A stretch of DNA of 62,311 nucleotides from Nitrospira sp. (GCA_030653545.1 JAURZE010000016.1:1-62311); one strand, 5' to 3'; positions 43,718 through 53,831 are shown, numbered from the stretch's first letter. Program-made: numbers and translations. Notes: a model not told the origin generated them from the sequence alone.

Positions 43718-44922
43718 CCGTGACCAGACCTGCCGCGCCCGCCCCGCCCGGCACTTTCCTGAGGCCCTGCTTGGCGATCCCTCGAGATATTCAACAAGAT
43801 CCCGACCGCCAGCAGACTGATGACCAGGGACGATCCGCCGTAGCTCACGAAGGGCAAGGTCAATCCTTTGGTCGGCAGCATCCCCGTCGCTACAGCCGCA
43901 TTCACCAGCGCCTGCCCACCGATCAACAGCGTGATGCCGATGCCCAAATAACGCCCGAACGGCATCCGCGCTCTGGCGGCAATCTGAAAGCCTCGCACGA
44001 CAAACAACGCAAAGAGCAGAATGATCGCGCCCGTTCCCACTAATCCCAACTCTTCCCCGACCAGGGCCAACACAAAGTCCGTATGCGCTTCGGGGAGAAA
44101 GAACAGCTTCTGTTTCCCCTCGCCCAGCCCCACTCCAAAGGGACCGCCGCTGCCAAAGGCGAGAAACGACTGGGTGATCTGAAACCCGGCGTTCGACGCG
44201 TCCTTCCAGGGTGCCAGAAACGTCAGGAGCCGCTGCCGCCGGTAACTCGAGCCGAGGACGAGCACCAAAACGACCGGCACCGCGCACAGTCCCAGCCCCA
44301 ACAGATGCTTCACTTGCGCGCCGCCGAGAAACAGCAGTCCGATCGTCACGAGACCGATCACGACCACGGTCCCGAGATCCGGCTCCAACAGCACCAGACC
44401 GCTCAACAGGCCAATCACGAAGAGCACGGGCAGCAGGCCAGAGGAGAAGCTTGTGATCAGGTCTTCCTTCTTGGTCAGATAGGCCGCCAGATAAATCACC
44501 GCTACGAGCTTGACCATCTCGGCCGGCTGAATCGAAATGGGGCCGAGACGCAACCAGCGCCTCGCGCCTTTGGCCGCGACTCCGAGCGATGGGACTAAGA
44601 CCATCACCAGCAACAACGCCATCAAACCCAGCAACGGCACCGACAGACGCTTCCACCAGACATAGTCGACCCGCGACGCGACGTGGAGCAGCACAAATCC
44701 GAATGTCAGCCACGCCAGCTGCCGCTTGAGGAAGTAGCCGGAGTCGTGGAACCGATTCCCCGCCACCACCGCGCTCGCACTGAACACCATCACCAGGCCG
44801 ACCAAGGCCAGCACCATCGTGACGATCAATAGCGTGTGGTCCATCGGCACCCGCTTCTTCGCGGCGCGGGGGCTCGTGGTCGGCCACGGCAATGCCAGGG
44901 TCCCTGCAGCTCTCTGTGACAT
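43714..44922 (-). CDS. ftsW: Lipid II polymerase FtsW
   Basis: A 402-residue SEDS-family membrane protein with about ten helices, which polymerises glycan strands at the septum with FtsI. Blocks: LGPISIQPAEMVKLVAVIYLA split around the PAE motif, LLEPDLGTVVVIGL, and FFLPEAHTDFVLALVGEELG. A later start at MDHTLLIVTMVL (44844) would trim 26 residues. It sits between murD and murG as usual. Confidence 0.95.
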   Translation of the reverse strand: MSQRAAGTLALPWPTTSPRAAKKRVPMDHTLLIVTMVLALVGLVMVFSASAVVAGNRFHDSGYFLKRQLAWLTFGFVLLHVASRVDYVWWKRLSVPLLGLMALLLVMVLVPSLGVAAKGARRWLRLGPISIQPAEMVKLVAVIYLAAYLTKKEDLITSFSSGLLPVLFVIGLLSGLVLLEPDLGTVVVIGLVTIGLLFLGGAQVKHLLGLGLCAVPVVLVLVLGSSYRRQRLLTFLAPWKDASNAGFQITQSFLAFGSGGPFGVGLGEGKQKLFFLPEAHTDFVLALVGEELGLVGTGAIILLFALFVVRGFQIAARARMPFGRYLGIGITLLIGGQALVNAAVATGMLPTKGLTLPFVSYGGSSLVISLLAVGILLNISRDRQAGPQESAGRGGRGRSGHG

Positions 44923-44956
44923 CGTTCAGCGTCAAATCTCCTCTGACTCGCCGCCC

Positions 44957-46366
44957 TTAGGCCGGCAAGGATTGCACGAGGGCCTTAAACTGCCGGCCCC
45001 GATCCTGATAATCCGCAAACATGTCGAAACTGGCACAGGCCGGCGAAAACAGGACGACCCCGCCGGAGGTGGCGCTGTCGGCCGCCGCCTGCACCGCCTC
45101 TTTCAATGACGCCGCCCGGCTGATTGCAGGGAATCCGGCCATGGCCTGGGCGATCAACGGCGCCGCCTCTCCGATCAAGATCAGCCCCTTTACCCGTTGA
45201 CGAATGGCCGGCGCGAGTCGGGAAAAATCCCCGCCCTTGTCGCGGCCTCCGGCAATCAGCCAAATGGGTTGATCGATGCTTTCAATCGCTTTGAGCGTGG
45301 CATCGACGTTCGTACCCTTGGAATCGTTGACGAACCGGACCCCGCGACGATCCCGCACAATTTCTAAGGCATGCTCCAGGCCCGGGAAGGCCTGCAACAC
45401 TCGCCGGACCGATTCAAGCGAGCCGCCGCTCAGCAGCGCATAGGTGGCGGCCACCATCGCGTTCTCCACGTTGTGATCGCCGATAATCTTGATTTCCTGC
45501 CGTCGACAGATCTCCTGCCGCACACCCGTCACTGTCGTGACAAGTCGATCACCCTCCAGATACGTGCCGCCGGTGACATCCGTCGGCAGCGCCGATTGCC
45601 TGGTGAATCCCAGCACACGGGCTTTGACGCTGTGGCGAAGCGCCGCGACTCGCGGGTCGTCCAGATTGAAGAGCGCATAGTCGGTCGGCTTCTGGCACTC
45701 GAAAATGCGCCGCTTGGCGGCGACATATTCGTCGATCGACGCATAGCGGTCTTGGTGATCCACGGTGATGTTGAGTAACGCCGCAATCCAAGGGTGAAAT
45801 TGCTCAACCGTTTCCAACTGAAAGCTGGAGACTTCGACCACGAGCACATCGAACGGACTGGGCAGCCCTTGCTGCGATGCCAGGACCGTTTGGATCGCCG
45901 CTTCGCTCAATGCCGTGCCAAGATTGCCCCCGACAAAGACTCGCTTTCCGCTGTCCTGCAACATCTTGCCGATCAGTGTCACGGTCGTGCTCTTGCCGTT
46001 CGTCCCGGTGAGAGCCAGCATCGGGACTGACACAAACCGCGACGCCAATTCCAATTCGCTGATCACTTTCACGCCTCGTCGCCGCACGCGTTCCAGCGCC
46101 TCCATGCGATAGGGCACCCCGGGACTGATGACCACGAGTTCGGTCGACTCCAGCGCCGCTTCATACCCGCTACCGACCGTAATGCCCACGCGAGAGGCAT
46201 CCAACTGCGCCAGAATCGCACCCAGTTCGCTGCGCTCTTTTCGGTCGGCAACAGTGACGTGGGCCCCGAGGGCCAGGAGGAGCCGCGCAGCGGCCACGCC
46301 GCTGCGGGCCAATCCGACCACCGTGACTTTGGTCCCCTTCAATTGCATGACGTCTTCGCTCACCAT
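44957..46366 (-). CDS. murD: UDP-N-acetylmuramoylalanine-D-glutamate ligase
   Basis: A 469-residue Mur ligase adding D-Glu. N-terminal VTVVGLARSGVAAARLL, ATP loop LTGTNGKSTTVTLIG, EVSSFQLETVEQFHP, the NVENAMVAATYALL hinge and FVNDSKGTNVDATLKAIES, the D-Glu-binding block. I start at MVSEDVMQLKGTKV (46366); MQLKGTK at 46348 is the other choice. It slightly overlaps the mraY stop at 46381 only if a longer frame is used. Confidence 0.95.
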   Translation of the reverse strand: MVSEDVMQLKGTKVTVVGLARSGVAAARLLLALGAHVTVADRKERSELGAILAQLDASRVGITVGSGYEAALESTELVVISPGVPYRMEALERVRRRGVKVISELELASRFVSVPMLALTGTNGKSTTVTLIGKMLQDSGKRVFVGGNLGTALSEAAIQTVLASQQGLPSPFDVLVVEVSSFQLETVEQFHPWIAALLNITVDHQDRYASIDEYVAAKRRIFECQKPTDYALFNLDDPRVAALRHSVKARVLGFTRQSALPTDVTGGTYLEGDRLVTTVTGVRQEICRRQEIKIIGDHNVENAMVAATYALLSGGSLESVRRVLQAFPGLEHALEIVRDRRGVRFVNDSKGTNVDATLKAIESIDQPIWLIAGGRDKGGDFSRLAPAIRQRVKGLILIGEAAPLIAQAMAGFPAISRAASLKEAVQAAADSATSGGVVLFSPACASFDMFADYQDRGRQFKALVQSLPA

Positions 46367-46380
46367 CTCGCTCTCGCTCG

Positions 46381-47457
46381 TTATCGCAACTTCAACGTGC
46401 TGAGGCTCAATAAGGCCAACAGGATGGCGATGATCCAAAGCCGGACCACGACTTTCGGTTCTTCCCACCCCTTCATCTCAAAATGATGATGAATCGGGGC
46501 CATCAAGAAGATCCGTTTCCCGCGCGACTTAAACGACACGACTTGGAAAATGACCGACACCGCTTCGATCACGAACACGCCGCCGACCAGCAGCAGCAAC
46601 AATTCATGCTTGCTGATGACGGCGACCGTGCCGAGGGCGGCGCCGAGCGGAAGCGACCCCACATCGCCCATGAACACAGAAGCGGGATAGGTGTTGAACC
46701 AGAGGAACCCGAGACTCGACCCCAAAATAGCCGCCGTAAACACGGCAATTTCACCGGCGTTTTCGATGTGGGGAATCAGCAGGTAGTCCGACATCAATCG
46801 GTGCCCGGCAACGTAGGCCACAATCGTATACGCCAGAGCGGTAATCATCACGGGGCCGATGGCGAGGCCGTCGAGGCCGTCGGTCAGATTCACGGCATTG
46901 GAACTTCCCACGATGACGAGCACGGCGAAGACGATGTAGAACCAGCCCAGATCCGGGGTGAAGTTCTTGAAGAACGGCACACTCAGCTTCGTCGTATACC
47001 CGGGAAGAAAGTACAGCGTGAGCGCAATCGCCGAAGCGATCGCGACTTGCGCGGCAAACTTCTGCGACGCCGACAGTCCCTTCGATTGCCGCTTGATGAA
47101 TTTGAGGTAGTCGTCGGCGAACCCGATCGCGCCGAACCCCACCATCGCCGCGAGGACCAGCCACACATACGGTTTCGTAATGTCAGCCCACAGCAGCGTA
47201 GAGAGGACCACCGCAAAGAGAATGAGGATCCCGCCCATCGTGGGGGTCCCGCTCTTCACCAGATGACTCTTGGGCCCGTCGTCGCGGATCTGCTGGCCCA
47301 ACTTGATTTCTTGCAGCTTGCGGATGAGCCACGGGGCCAGAATAAACGCGATGAGAAACGCCGTGACCGCCGCATAAATGATGCGGAAGCTTTGATAGCG
47401 AAAAACGTTCAGGAACGAGAATTCGGTGTGGAGTGGATACAGCCAGTTATACAGCAT
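46381..47457 (-). CDS. mraY: Phospho-MurNAc-pentapeptide translocase
   Basis: A 358-residue membrane enzyme with about ten helices that forms lipid I. Signatures: [13 protein letters not shown], the Asp-rich [45 protein letters not shown], and the triple-His [12 protein letters not shown]. Full length. It follows murF by 63 bases. Confidence 0.97.
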   Translation of the reverse strand: MLYNWLYPLHTEFSFLNVFRYQSFRIIYAAVTAFLIAFILAPWLIRKLQEIKLGQQIRDDGPKSHLVKSGTPTMGGILILFAVVLSTLLWADITKPYVWLVLAAMVGFGAIGFADDYLKFIKRQSKGLSASQKFAAQVAIASAIALTLYFLPGYTTKLSVPFFKNFTPDLGWFYIVFAVLVIVGSSNAVNLTDGLDGLAIGPVMITALAYTIVAYVAGHRLMSDYLLIPHIENAGEIAVFTAAILGSSLGFLWFNTYPASVFMGDVGSLPLGAALGTVAVISKHELLLLLVGGVFVIEAVSVIFQVVSFKSRGKRIFLMAPIHHHFEMKGWEEPKVVVRLWIIAILLALLSLSTLKLR

Positions 47458-47520
47458 AAGACGACCGTCATACCGACGCCGGGGGCTTGCAGCGCCGAGT
47501 CCGTTTCTGCCCCTGAATAG

Positions 47521-49011
47521 TTACGATGCCTTCTTCGAGACCCGCTTCATGCCTTGCAGCGCGCCGACCACCTGCTCCATCTTCATGCCGCGCGACGCCT
47601 TGACCAACACCACATCACCGGAGACTGCCATGGCTTTGACCTCCGCTGCGGCGGCGGTTGCATCGGGCAGTTCGAGAATGTTCGTCGGCTCCATCCCGGC
47701 CCGACGCGCGCCTTCCGCCAGGCCGCGCCCCAACGTCCCGCAGGCGATCAACTGCGAGATGCCCTGCTGCGCCACAAATGCCCCGACCTCTTCGTGCATC
47801 CGCATCGCGCCCGCGCCGAGTTCCAGCATATCGCCCAATACCGCAATGGTCCTCCGTCCGGCGCCGGACTGAGCCAGCAGTTGCACCGCCGCCTTCATCG
47901 ACGCGGGATTGGCGTTATAGCAATCGTTGATCACGCGGATCCCGTGGCTCACGACAACCTGCGACCGCATCGCGGCAGGACGGAATCGGGAGAGCCCCTG
48001 CGCAATGACGGCGCCGGATACGCCGAGCACCGTTCCAACAGCCGCGGCAGCCAAGGCATTGGTCACATTGTGAGAGCCCTGCACCTTGATTCGCACGATG
48101 GTGTGCCGGACCTTCCCCGGCAGGAGCAACCGGAAAATCGTCCCATCCCGTCCGTCCGACTTTTCGTGCAATGCCTGCACATCGGCTTTCGGCGAATAGC
48201 CGAACGACACCACACGACACTGAGCCCGCGCCGCCAGGTAGTCGAAATACGGATCATCGGCGTTCAGAATGGCTGTTCCGTCCGGAGGAAGCAGATCGAG
48301 CAACTCCGCCTTCGCCTGCGCCGATCCTTCCATACTGCCGAAAAACTCCAGGTGATCAGGCCCGATATTCGTGATAATGCCGATGGTCGGGCGGGCGATT
48401 TCACACAGGCGCGTCGTCTGCCCGAGGTTATCGACACCCATTTCGATGACAGCCGCTTCATGCCGGCCCGTCAATCTCAAGAGCGTGTGAGGAACTCCGA
48501 TCCGGTTATTGAAATTACTTTCGGTCTTCAAGACACGCCAGCGCTGTCCCATCACACTCGCAACCATTTCCTTCGTGGTGGTCTTCCCGTTGCTGCCCGT
48601 CACCGCCACCAGCGGAATGTCGAACCGGCTTCGGTGATGCGTCGCCAGCTGCTGATAGGCAAACAACGGATCCCGCACGCCCAAAATGAAGGGGGAAGAC
48701 GACTTTAAGCCGGCCTTCAGGAGCGCGGAGGGCACCGCATAGTTGTCATGCACGATGGCACCGACCGCCCCGCGGGACAGAGCCTTCGCCACATAGTCAT
48801 GTCCGTCGAATTTGTCGCCGCGAATGGCGATGAAGAGATCGCCGGCGCGGATCGCCCGCGAATCGAGGCTGAGCCGTCGAATGCGCTGTTTCGCCCAACG
48901 GGACGCATCGCCCGAAAGCATTTTTACGCTGATCACTTCTCGAAGTTCTTCGCCGGTTAAGAGCGGCATGGGCATCCCAATCTGTGACAGAGCCCCATTC
49001 GAATCAGGCAC
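47521..49011 (-). CDS. murF: UDP-MurNAc-tripeptide-D-alanyl-D-alanine ligase
   Basis: A 496-residue Mur ligase adding the D-Ala-D-Ala dipeptide. ATP loop AVTGSNGKTTTKEMVASV, the carbamylated-Lys region, NADDPYF, and INDCYNANPASMKAAVQLL are visible. The first start is a GTG at 49011 that overlaps murE by 8 bases; ATGs at 48975 and 48969 are possible and nearer the conserved part. Confidence 0.95.
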   Translation of the reverse strand: MPDSNGALSQIGMPMPLLTGEELREVISVKMLSGDASRWAKQRIRRLSLDSRAIRAGDLFIAIRGDKFDGHDYVAKALSRGAVGAIVHDNYAVPSALLKAGLKSSSPFILGVRDPLFAYQQLATHHRSRFDIPLVAVTGSNGKTTTKEMVASVMGQRWRVLKTESNFNNRIGVPHTLLRLTGRHEAAVIEMGVDNLGQTTRLCEIARPTIGIITNIGPDHLEFFGSMEGSAQAKAELLDLLPPDGTAILNADDPYFDYLAARAQCRVVSFGYSPKADVQALHEKSDGRDGTIFRLLLPGKVRHTIVRIKVQGSHNVTNALAAAAVGTVLGVSGAVIAQGLSRFRPAAMRSQVVVSHGIRVINDCYNANPASMKAAVQLLAQSGAGRRTIAVLGDMLELGAGAMRMHEEVGAFVAQQGISQLIACGTLGRGLAEGARRAGMEPTNILELPDATAAAAEVKAMAVSGDVVLVKASRGMKMEQVVGALQGMKRVSKKAS

Positions 49012-50509
49012 AATGTGTTAACTCACGGATCGCATCACGAGCGACTTCGCGATCATCGAAGTGAAATTTCTTGGTCCCGATAATCTGATAATCTTCGTGC
49101 CCCTTCCCCGCGATGAGGACCATGTCGCCGGGTTGAGCCGCCCGCATGGCTGTCGCGATCGCTTCGCGCCGATCAGCCACTTTCTGATATTGCACATGCG
49201 ATCGCTGTTGCAGCGCCTCCCGCACACCGACTTCCACTTCATCGAGAATCGACAAGGGATTTTCCGTGCGCGGGTTGTCCGAGGTGAGAATGACCACGTC
49301 GCTCTGCTGGACGGCAGCGCGCCCCATCTTGGGTCGCTTCCCGCGATCGCGATCTCCCCCGCATCCAAAAACCGTGATGATCCGGCCTGCCTTCAGTGCC
49401 TGCGCTGCCGTCAGCAACCGAACCAGCGCGTCTTCCGTATGGGCATAATCCACCACAACGGTGAACGACTGTCCGGCCATAACCCGCTCGAACCGTCCAG
49501 GCACATTGGTGACGCGGGTGACGGCCTGCCGCACTTGGTCGATCGTGGCCCCCTCGTGCAACGCCACGCCGATAGCGGCGAGCATGTTGTAGACGTTGTG
49601 CTCCCCGACCAGGTGACTTTCGACCGGAAAATTTCCTGCGGGCGTCGCCGCCCTAAATGTGGTGCCGTTCAGCGAGAGCTGCACCTGTTCTGCTCGGAGA
49701 TCGGCCTTTCCCTTGATGCCGTACGTCCACACCGGAACCGCGCATAAGGACGCGATGCGGGCGCCGCTGGAATCATCACCGTTGACGATGGCCCGCTTGT
49801 TCGGCTTCTTGGTTCCGGTCAGTCCCGTAAAGAGCCGGAGCTTGGCCTGAAAATAGTTCTCCATCGTCTGATGGAAATCGAGGTGATCCTGGGTCAGGTT
49901 CGAAAACACGGCCACGTCGTACTCACACCCGCTCACTCGATCCTGCGCCAGCGCATGCGACGACACTTCCATCACCGCCGCAGAGCATCCGCCCTCTACC
50001 ATCCGCTTCAAGAGCTGCTGTAGCTCCAACGCACCCGGCGTGGTGTGGGACGCCGGAATAAGTTCGCTCCCGATTTGATAGGCGACCGTTCCAATTAAAC
50101 CGACCCGTCCACCAATCGCTTCCAACAATGACTTGCAAACGTACGATGTCGTCGTTTTCCCATTCGTTCCGGTGATGCCGATCATCCGCAGCCGTCCGGA
50201 CGGATCTCCATAGAACCGGCTGCCCAAATGCCCCAGCGCCTTCCGCGAATCGGCCACCCGAAGGTACGGGCGGTCAATCCCTGGAATCGTCTCTTGGATA
50301 ACCACGGCCCCCGCTCCGTTCGTGAGAGCGGAAGAGATATACCGGTGACCATCGACCTGCTCGCCCTTTACGGCAACAAACAGACTTCCCGCCTGCACGG
50401 CTCTGGAATCATCCGTGATCGCGGTCAGTGGTACACGAACGTCCCCTGCCTGATCGAGGACATCGACCTGCCCGCGGAGTGACTGCGCTAATTCTTCGAA
50501 CGTCATCAT
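49004..50509 (-). CDS. murE: UDP-MurNAc-L-Ala-D-Glu:meso-diaminopimelate ligase
   Basis: A 501-residue Mur ligase. ATP loop GITGTNGKTTTSYVCKSL, then SSHALAQDRV, DYAHTEDALVRLL and TSDNPRTENP. The DNPR motif is the mark of enzymes that add meso-diaminopimelate and not lysine, so the wall is predicted to be meso-DAP type. It overlaps murF by 8 bases and follows ftsI by 13. Confidence 0.96.
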   Translation of the reverse strand: MMTFEELAQSLRGQVDVLDQAGDVRVPLTAITDDSRAVQAGSLFVAVKGEQVDGHRYISSALTNGAGAVVIQETIPGIDRPYLRVADSRKALGHLGSRFYGDPSGRLRMIGITGTNGKTTTSYVCKSLLEAIGGRVGLIGTVAYQIGSELIPASHTTPGALELQQLLKRMVEGGCSAAVMEVSSHALAQDRVSGCEYDVAVFSNLTQDHLDFHQTMENYFQAKLRLFTGLTGTKKPNKRAIVNGDDSSGARIASLCAVPVWTYGIKGKADLRAEQVQLSLNGTTFRAATPAGNFPVESHLVGEHNVYNMLAAIGVALHEGATIDQVRQAVTRVTNVPGRFERVMAGQSFTVVVDYAHTEDALVRLLTAAQALKAGRIITVFGCGGDRDRGKRPKMGRAAVQQSDVVILTSDNPRTENPLSILDEVEVGVREALQQRSHVQYQKVADRREAIATAMRAAQPGDMVLIAGKGHEDYQIIGTKKFHFDDREVARDAIRELTHCA

Positions 50510-50522
50510 CCTGTTATTCGAC

Positions 50523-52241
50523 CTACCGACGGTTTGACGCCATCGCCAGCTTGACCGGTTCGTCCGACGAAACTCCGAGATAGTTCAACACCTGTTCGCC
50601 TACTCGTCGAAAGACGGGCGCGGCCACGGCGCCGCCCCAGGACTCCCCCTGCGGTTCATCGATCACCACGATCATCGCCAATCGGGGATTGTCCGCAGGA
50701 ACAAATCCGACAAAAGATCCGACAAACAATGTCGACGAATAGGCGCCGGTACGCGGATCGATCTTCTGCGCCGTACCCGTCTTCCCGGCCACTCTGAACC
50801 CCGGAATCGCGGCCTTGGCGCCGGTCCCATCCGTTACAACACCCTCAAGAATCGACGTCACAGTCCGGGCTGTTTCAGGAGACACCACCCGGCGCTTCAC
50901 TTGCGGAAGTATCTGCCGAAGGGGTTTCCCCTGCGCATCGCGGACTTCAGACACGACATAGGGCTTCATCAAGACCCCGCCGTTCGCCAAGGCCGCCACG
51001 GCGGATACCATTTGAATCGGCGTGACTCCGATTTCCTGTCCCATAGAAATGGACGCCAATGACCGGCGCCCCCACTCTCTGGGATGCTTGACCATACCGC
51101 CGACTTCTCCAGGGAGATCGATCTCCGTTTTCTGCCCGAATCCGAACGCCTGTAGATACCGGTAGAGACGCTGATCCCCCAGCGCCATCCCGGTTTTTGC
51201 CGCACCGATATTGCTCGACTTCTGAATCACCTGCGCAAACGTCATCCAGCCAAGCTTTTCGTGGTCATGGATGACCGTATTCGCAATCGTCATCCGCCCA
51301 TTTTCGCCGTAGAGCATCGTGCTCGGCTTCATCACTTTCTCTTCAAGCGCCGCAGCCGCCACAAGGGCTTTCATCGTCGAACCGGGCTCGTAGGTATCCG
51401 TCAACGCCCGATTTCTCCAGCGATCCGCGGTCAGGGAAGCCACGGCATTCGGATCAAACCGCGGACTGATCGCCAGCGCGAGCACGGCGCCGGTCTGAGG
51501 GTCGAGCACAATGACGGTACCCGATTTGGCATGCGCCTTCGTGACTGCCTCTTCCACTTCCTTCTCAGCGATGTACTGAATGACTTCGTCGACCGTAATG
51601 ACCAAACTATGCCCGGCGGCGGGGACTTGCTCGGCCTGGCCTTTCGGGAACACCGTCCGGCCCATGGCGTCTCGTTGCAGAATCACGACTCGCTTCTCGC
51701 CATGGAGCTGCGACTCATACCGCCGCTCAATTCCCTCAAGCCCCTCCCCGTCCATCCCGGCGAATCCCAACACATGTGCCAGCAGCGGCCCCTTGGGATA
51801 GAATCGCCGGCCTTCCATCACCAGCCCAATTCCCTCCATCGGCATATGCTCGAGACGGTGCCCCTGCTCGGGATCCAGCTTCCTAGCCAGCCACACAAAA
51901 CTGCGATCCTGCCGCAGCTTCTTTTCCAATTCATCGGTTCGAACATGCAGCACCGGCGAGAGAGACCGGGCTGTTTTAGCGGGACTTTCAAGCGCAGTGG
52001 GGATGCCGAACACGGAGGGCACTTCCATATTCATGGCGAGCACCTTGCCATGACGATCCACAACGGTCCCTCGAGCCCCCTCCAAGGACACAGTCTTCTG
52101 ATGTTGCCGGTCAGCTTTGGCCGTGAGCTCAGCAGCCTGCAATACCTGCAGGCTCACCAACCGAAACAGCACCACCGCAAATCCGCAGAGCATCACCAGC
52201 AGCAATACATAGCGTCGGGCCCGTGACGGCGCACCAGTCAC
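50523..52241 (-). CDS. ftsI: Septal transpeptidase FtsI (class B PBP)
   Basis: A 572-residue class B penicillin-binding protein: one N-terminal membrane helix, a dimerisation domain, and a transpeptidase domain with the active Ser in EPGSTMKALVAA, SxN as SSNIGAAKTG, and KTGT as VAGKTGTAQKID. It cross-links septal wall with FtsW. No PASTA domains. Starts with a GTG that overlaps the ftsL stop by one base (TAGTG). Confidence 0.96.
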   Translation of the reverse strand: MTGAPSRARRYVLLLVMLCGFAVVLFRLVSLQVLQAAELTAKADRQHQKTVSLEGARGTVVDRHGKVLAMNMEVPSVFGIPTALESPAKTARSLSPVLHVRTDELEKKLRQDRSFVWLARKLDPEQGHRLEHMPMEGIGLVMEGRRFYPKGPLLAHVLGFAGMDGEGLEGIERRYESQLHGEKRVVILQRDAMGRTVFPKGQAEQVPAAGHSLVITVDEVIQYIAEKEVEEAVTKAHAKSGTVIVLDPQTGAVLALAISPRFDPNAVASLTADRWRNRALTDTYEPGSTMKALVAAAALEEKVMKPSTMLYGENGRMTIANTVIHDHEKLGWMTFAQVIQKSSNIGAAKTGMALGDQRLYRYLQAFGFGQKTEIDLPGEVGGMVKHPREWGRRSLASISMGQEIGVTPIQMVSAVAALANGGVLMKPYVVSEVRDAQGKPLRQILPQVKRRVVSPETARTVTSILEGVVTDGTGAKAAIPGFRVAGKTGTAQKIDPRTGAYSSTLFVGSFVGFVPADNPRLAMIVVIDEPQGESWGGAVAAPVFRRVGEQVLNYLGVSSDEPVKLAMASNRR

Positions 52242-52564
52242 TATCGCCTCCCGTTCAACACATCGTTCCTGGCAATCCGCAGTTCCACCGCGGATGCAGG
52301 CGAGTCCTTCGCCTTAAATTGAACCATCACAACTTGGCCAGGCTGAGGTAAGCTCATCCCGAATTTTTCCGTGGCGACTTTTGCAATCCGGTCGGGCGAA
52401 CTCAGCGCTGAGAATTTCACCTTCAATTCATCACGCTCGCGCTCCAACACCACCTTCTCGTGCTTCAGCCGTTCAACCTGGTAGCCCAGGCGCACCATAT
52501 CCACCCGCTCCCACACAAAGACGAACACGAGGCACAGCCCGGCCGTCACTGCCAGCATTTTCAT
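52241..52564 (-). CDS. ftsL: Cell division protein FtsL
   Basis: A 107-residue bitopic protein: a membrane helix at once (MLAVTAGLCLVFVFVWERV) and a short coiled coil (YQVERLKHEKVVLERERDEL) followed by a loop before IAKVATEKFGMSLPQPGQ, as in FtsL. It joins FtsQ and FtsB in the periplasm. Sequence conservation is low in this family, so position between rsmH and ftsI carries much of the call. Confidence 0.9.
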   Translation of the reverse strand: MKMLAVTAGLCLVFVFVWERVDMVRLGYQVERLKHEKVVLERERDELKVKFSALSSPDRIAKVATEKFGMSLPQPGQVVMVQFKAKDSPASAVELRIARNDVLNGRR

Positions 52565-53505
52565 TGGGCATACTCCTTTGACAGGCGCTCAGCGACCCGC
52601 AACTTGGCGCTTCGCGCGCGCGGATTCGCCTGGCATTCCGCTTCGGAAGGAACTTGCGGCCTCTTTGTTAACACCGCCACTTGCGGGTGAGGCCGCTCCG
52701 CCAAGGCACGAAACGTATGCTTCACGATCCGATCTTCTAGCGAATGAAACGAGATGACGGCGATACGGCCGCCGGGCCTCAACATATCGACCGCATCGCG
52801 GATGGCCGGCTCAAGCACATCCAGCTCGCGATTGACCGCGATACGAAGCGCTTGAAACGTTCTCGTCGCACAGTGGATGCGCCCGTGCCGATACGCAGCA
52901 GGAACGGATTCCTTAATGACTGTCGTCAGCTCTTGCGTCGACGCCAGCGCGTTCCGTTCACGCGCGCGAACAATCGCACGCGCAATACGCCGGGAGAATC
53001 GCTCCTCGCCATACTGAAAAATGAGATCCGCCAATTCAGACTCGGGCAACGAGTTCACTAACTCTCCAGCTGTCGTACCCGCCGATTGATCCATGCGCAT
53101 ATCGAGGGGCCCGTCTCCTTGAAAGCTGAACCCTCGATTCGGATCGTCGAGCTGAGGCGAAGAAACTCCGAGATCGAAAAGAACTCCGTCAACCGCTGGG
53201 ACGCCGACAGTTCGCAGTAACTGCTTCATGTCAACAAAATCCCCCTTGAGTAACTGCGCGCGACCAGCAAACCCGGCAAGTCGAGATCGGGAATATGCGA
53301 GCGCCTCTTCATCTCGATCGACTCCGATGAGAACGGCATCATCTCCAGCCTTTTCAAGAAGCCGCTCACTATGCCCACCATATCCCACCGTACCGTCAAA
53401 AAAAGTCTTCGCACGGTCCGTAACAAGCCAAGCCGTTACTTCATCAGGAAAAACAGGAGCATGCCTTGACCTTTTCGATATTTCAGACTCACCACTTGTA
53501 TCCAC
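52561..53505 (-). CDS. rsmH: 16S rRNA (cytosine1402-N4)-methyltransferase
   Basis: A 314-residue SAM methyltransferase. Blocks: FFDGTVGYGGHSERLL (SAM loop), DRDEEALAYSRSRL, LFDLGVSSPQLDDPNRGFSF, and VISFHSLEDRIVKHTF. I start at a GTG at 53505, because the promoter -35 and -10 at 53526-53553 lie inside the longer frame that begins at 53565, so that ATG would be upstream of the transcript. The GTG follows GGGGGAAA. It is the first gene of the dcw cluster; no mraZ precedes it. Confidence 0.92.
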   Translation of the reverse strand: MDTSGESEISKRSRHAPVFPDEVTAWLVTDRAKTFFDGTVGYGGHSERLLEKAGDDAVLIGVDRDEEALAYSRSRLAGFAGRAQLLKGDFVDMKQLLRTVGVPAVDGVLFDLGVSSPQLDDPNRGFSFQGDGPLDMRMDQSAGTTAGELVNSLPESELADLIFQYGEERFSRRIARAIVRARERNALASTQELTTVIKESVPAAYRHGRIHCATRTFQALRIAVNRELDVLEPAIRDAVDMLRPGGRIAVISFHSLEDRIVKHTFRALAERPHPQVAVLTKRPQVPSEAECQANPRARSAKLRVAERLSKEYAQ

Positions 53506-53517
53506 TTTCCCCCACTT
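53491..53517 (-). promoter_or_regulatory. Three MraZ-type boxes at the head of the dcw cluster
   Basis: On the minus strand the sequence is AAGTGGG-N3-AAGTGGA-N3-AAGTGGT, three 7-base boxes at exact 10-bp spacing (53511-53517, 53501-53507, 53491-53497). This is the layout of MraZ operators: AAAGTGK-N3 triplets in Mycoplasma and TGGGN triplets with 5-base gaps in E. coli. They start just after the predicted transcription start and run over the rsmH start codon, a place suited to repression. MraZ itself is not encoded in the window. Confidence 0.7.
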
Positions 53518-53525
53518 GGGGGCCG

Positions 53526-53553
53526 AGTATACTCCCGTTGAACTCCTTGTCAA
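53526..53553 (-). promoter_or_regulatory. Sigma70 promoter of the dcw cluster
   Basis: TTGACA at 53548-53553 and TATACT at 53526-53531 with a 16-base spacer, the best promoter match in the window. Transcription should begin near 53519 and read leftwards into rsmH. It lies within 60 bases of the MraZ-type boxes. Confidence 0.75.
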
Positions 53554-53831
53554 TAGCAAATTCATGGACTTAGATGATCGAGAGTGCTTGCGGAAATTCG
53601 CTCTATTTTTCAGAGAGGACGGTCACTTTGGAGGGTACTCATCAAGGCTGTCACACCCCCGGTATCTTCATATTTCCGAGGCCCAAAGCGCCTCGCCCCC
53701 TGATCCAAGAGATTTCTTACTGTAGATTCGCAAACCACGTTCTTACACGAACACACAATGGCTCAGGGGATGGAGCATTCTAATGGCGCAGATTCGTTGA
53801 CTTTGTCGGATCTTGAGGTGAAAATCCTCTT

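Noticed and set aside
42596-44935. Single 779-codon frame suggesting a MurG fusion protein
   Set aside because: The part upstream of 43717 is Arg/Gly/Ala-rich and lies antiphase over the well-supported ftsW gene; it is a high-GC shadow, and MurG starts at MTILIAAGG.
53566-53831. Hidden mraZ upstream of rsmH
   Set aside because: The gap is only 266 bases, too short for the usual 430 or so, and no frame shows the two MraZ repeats on either strand.
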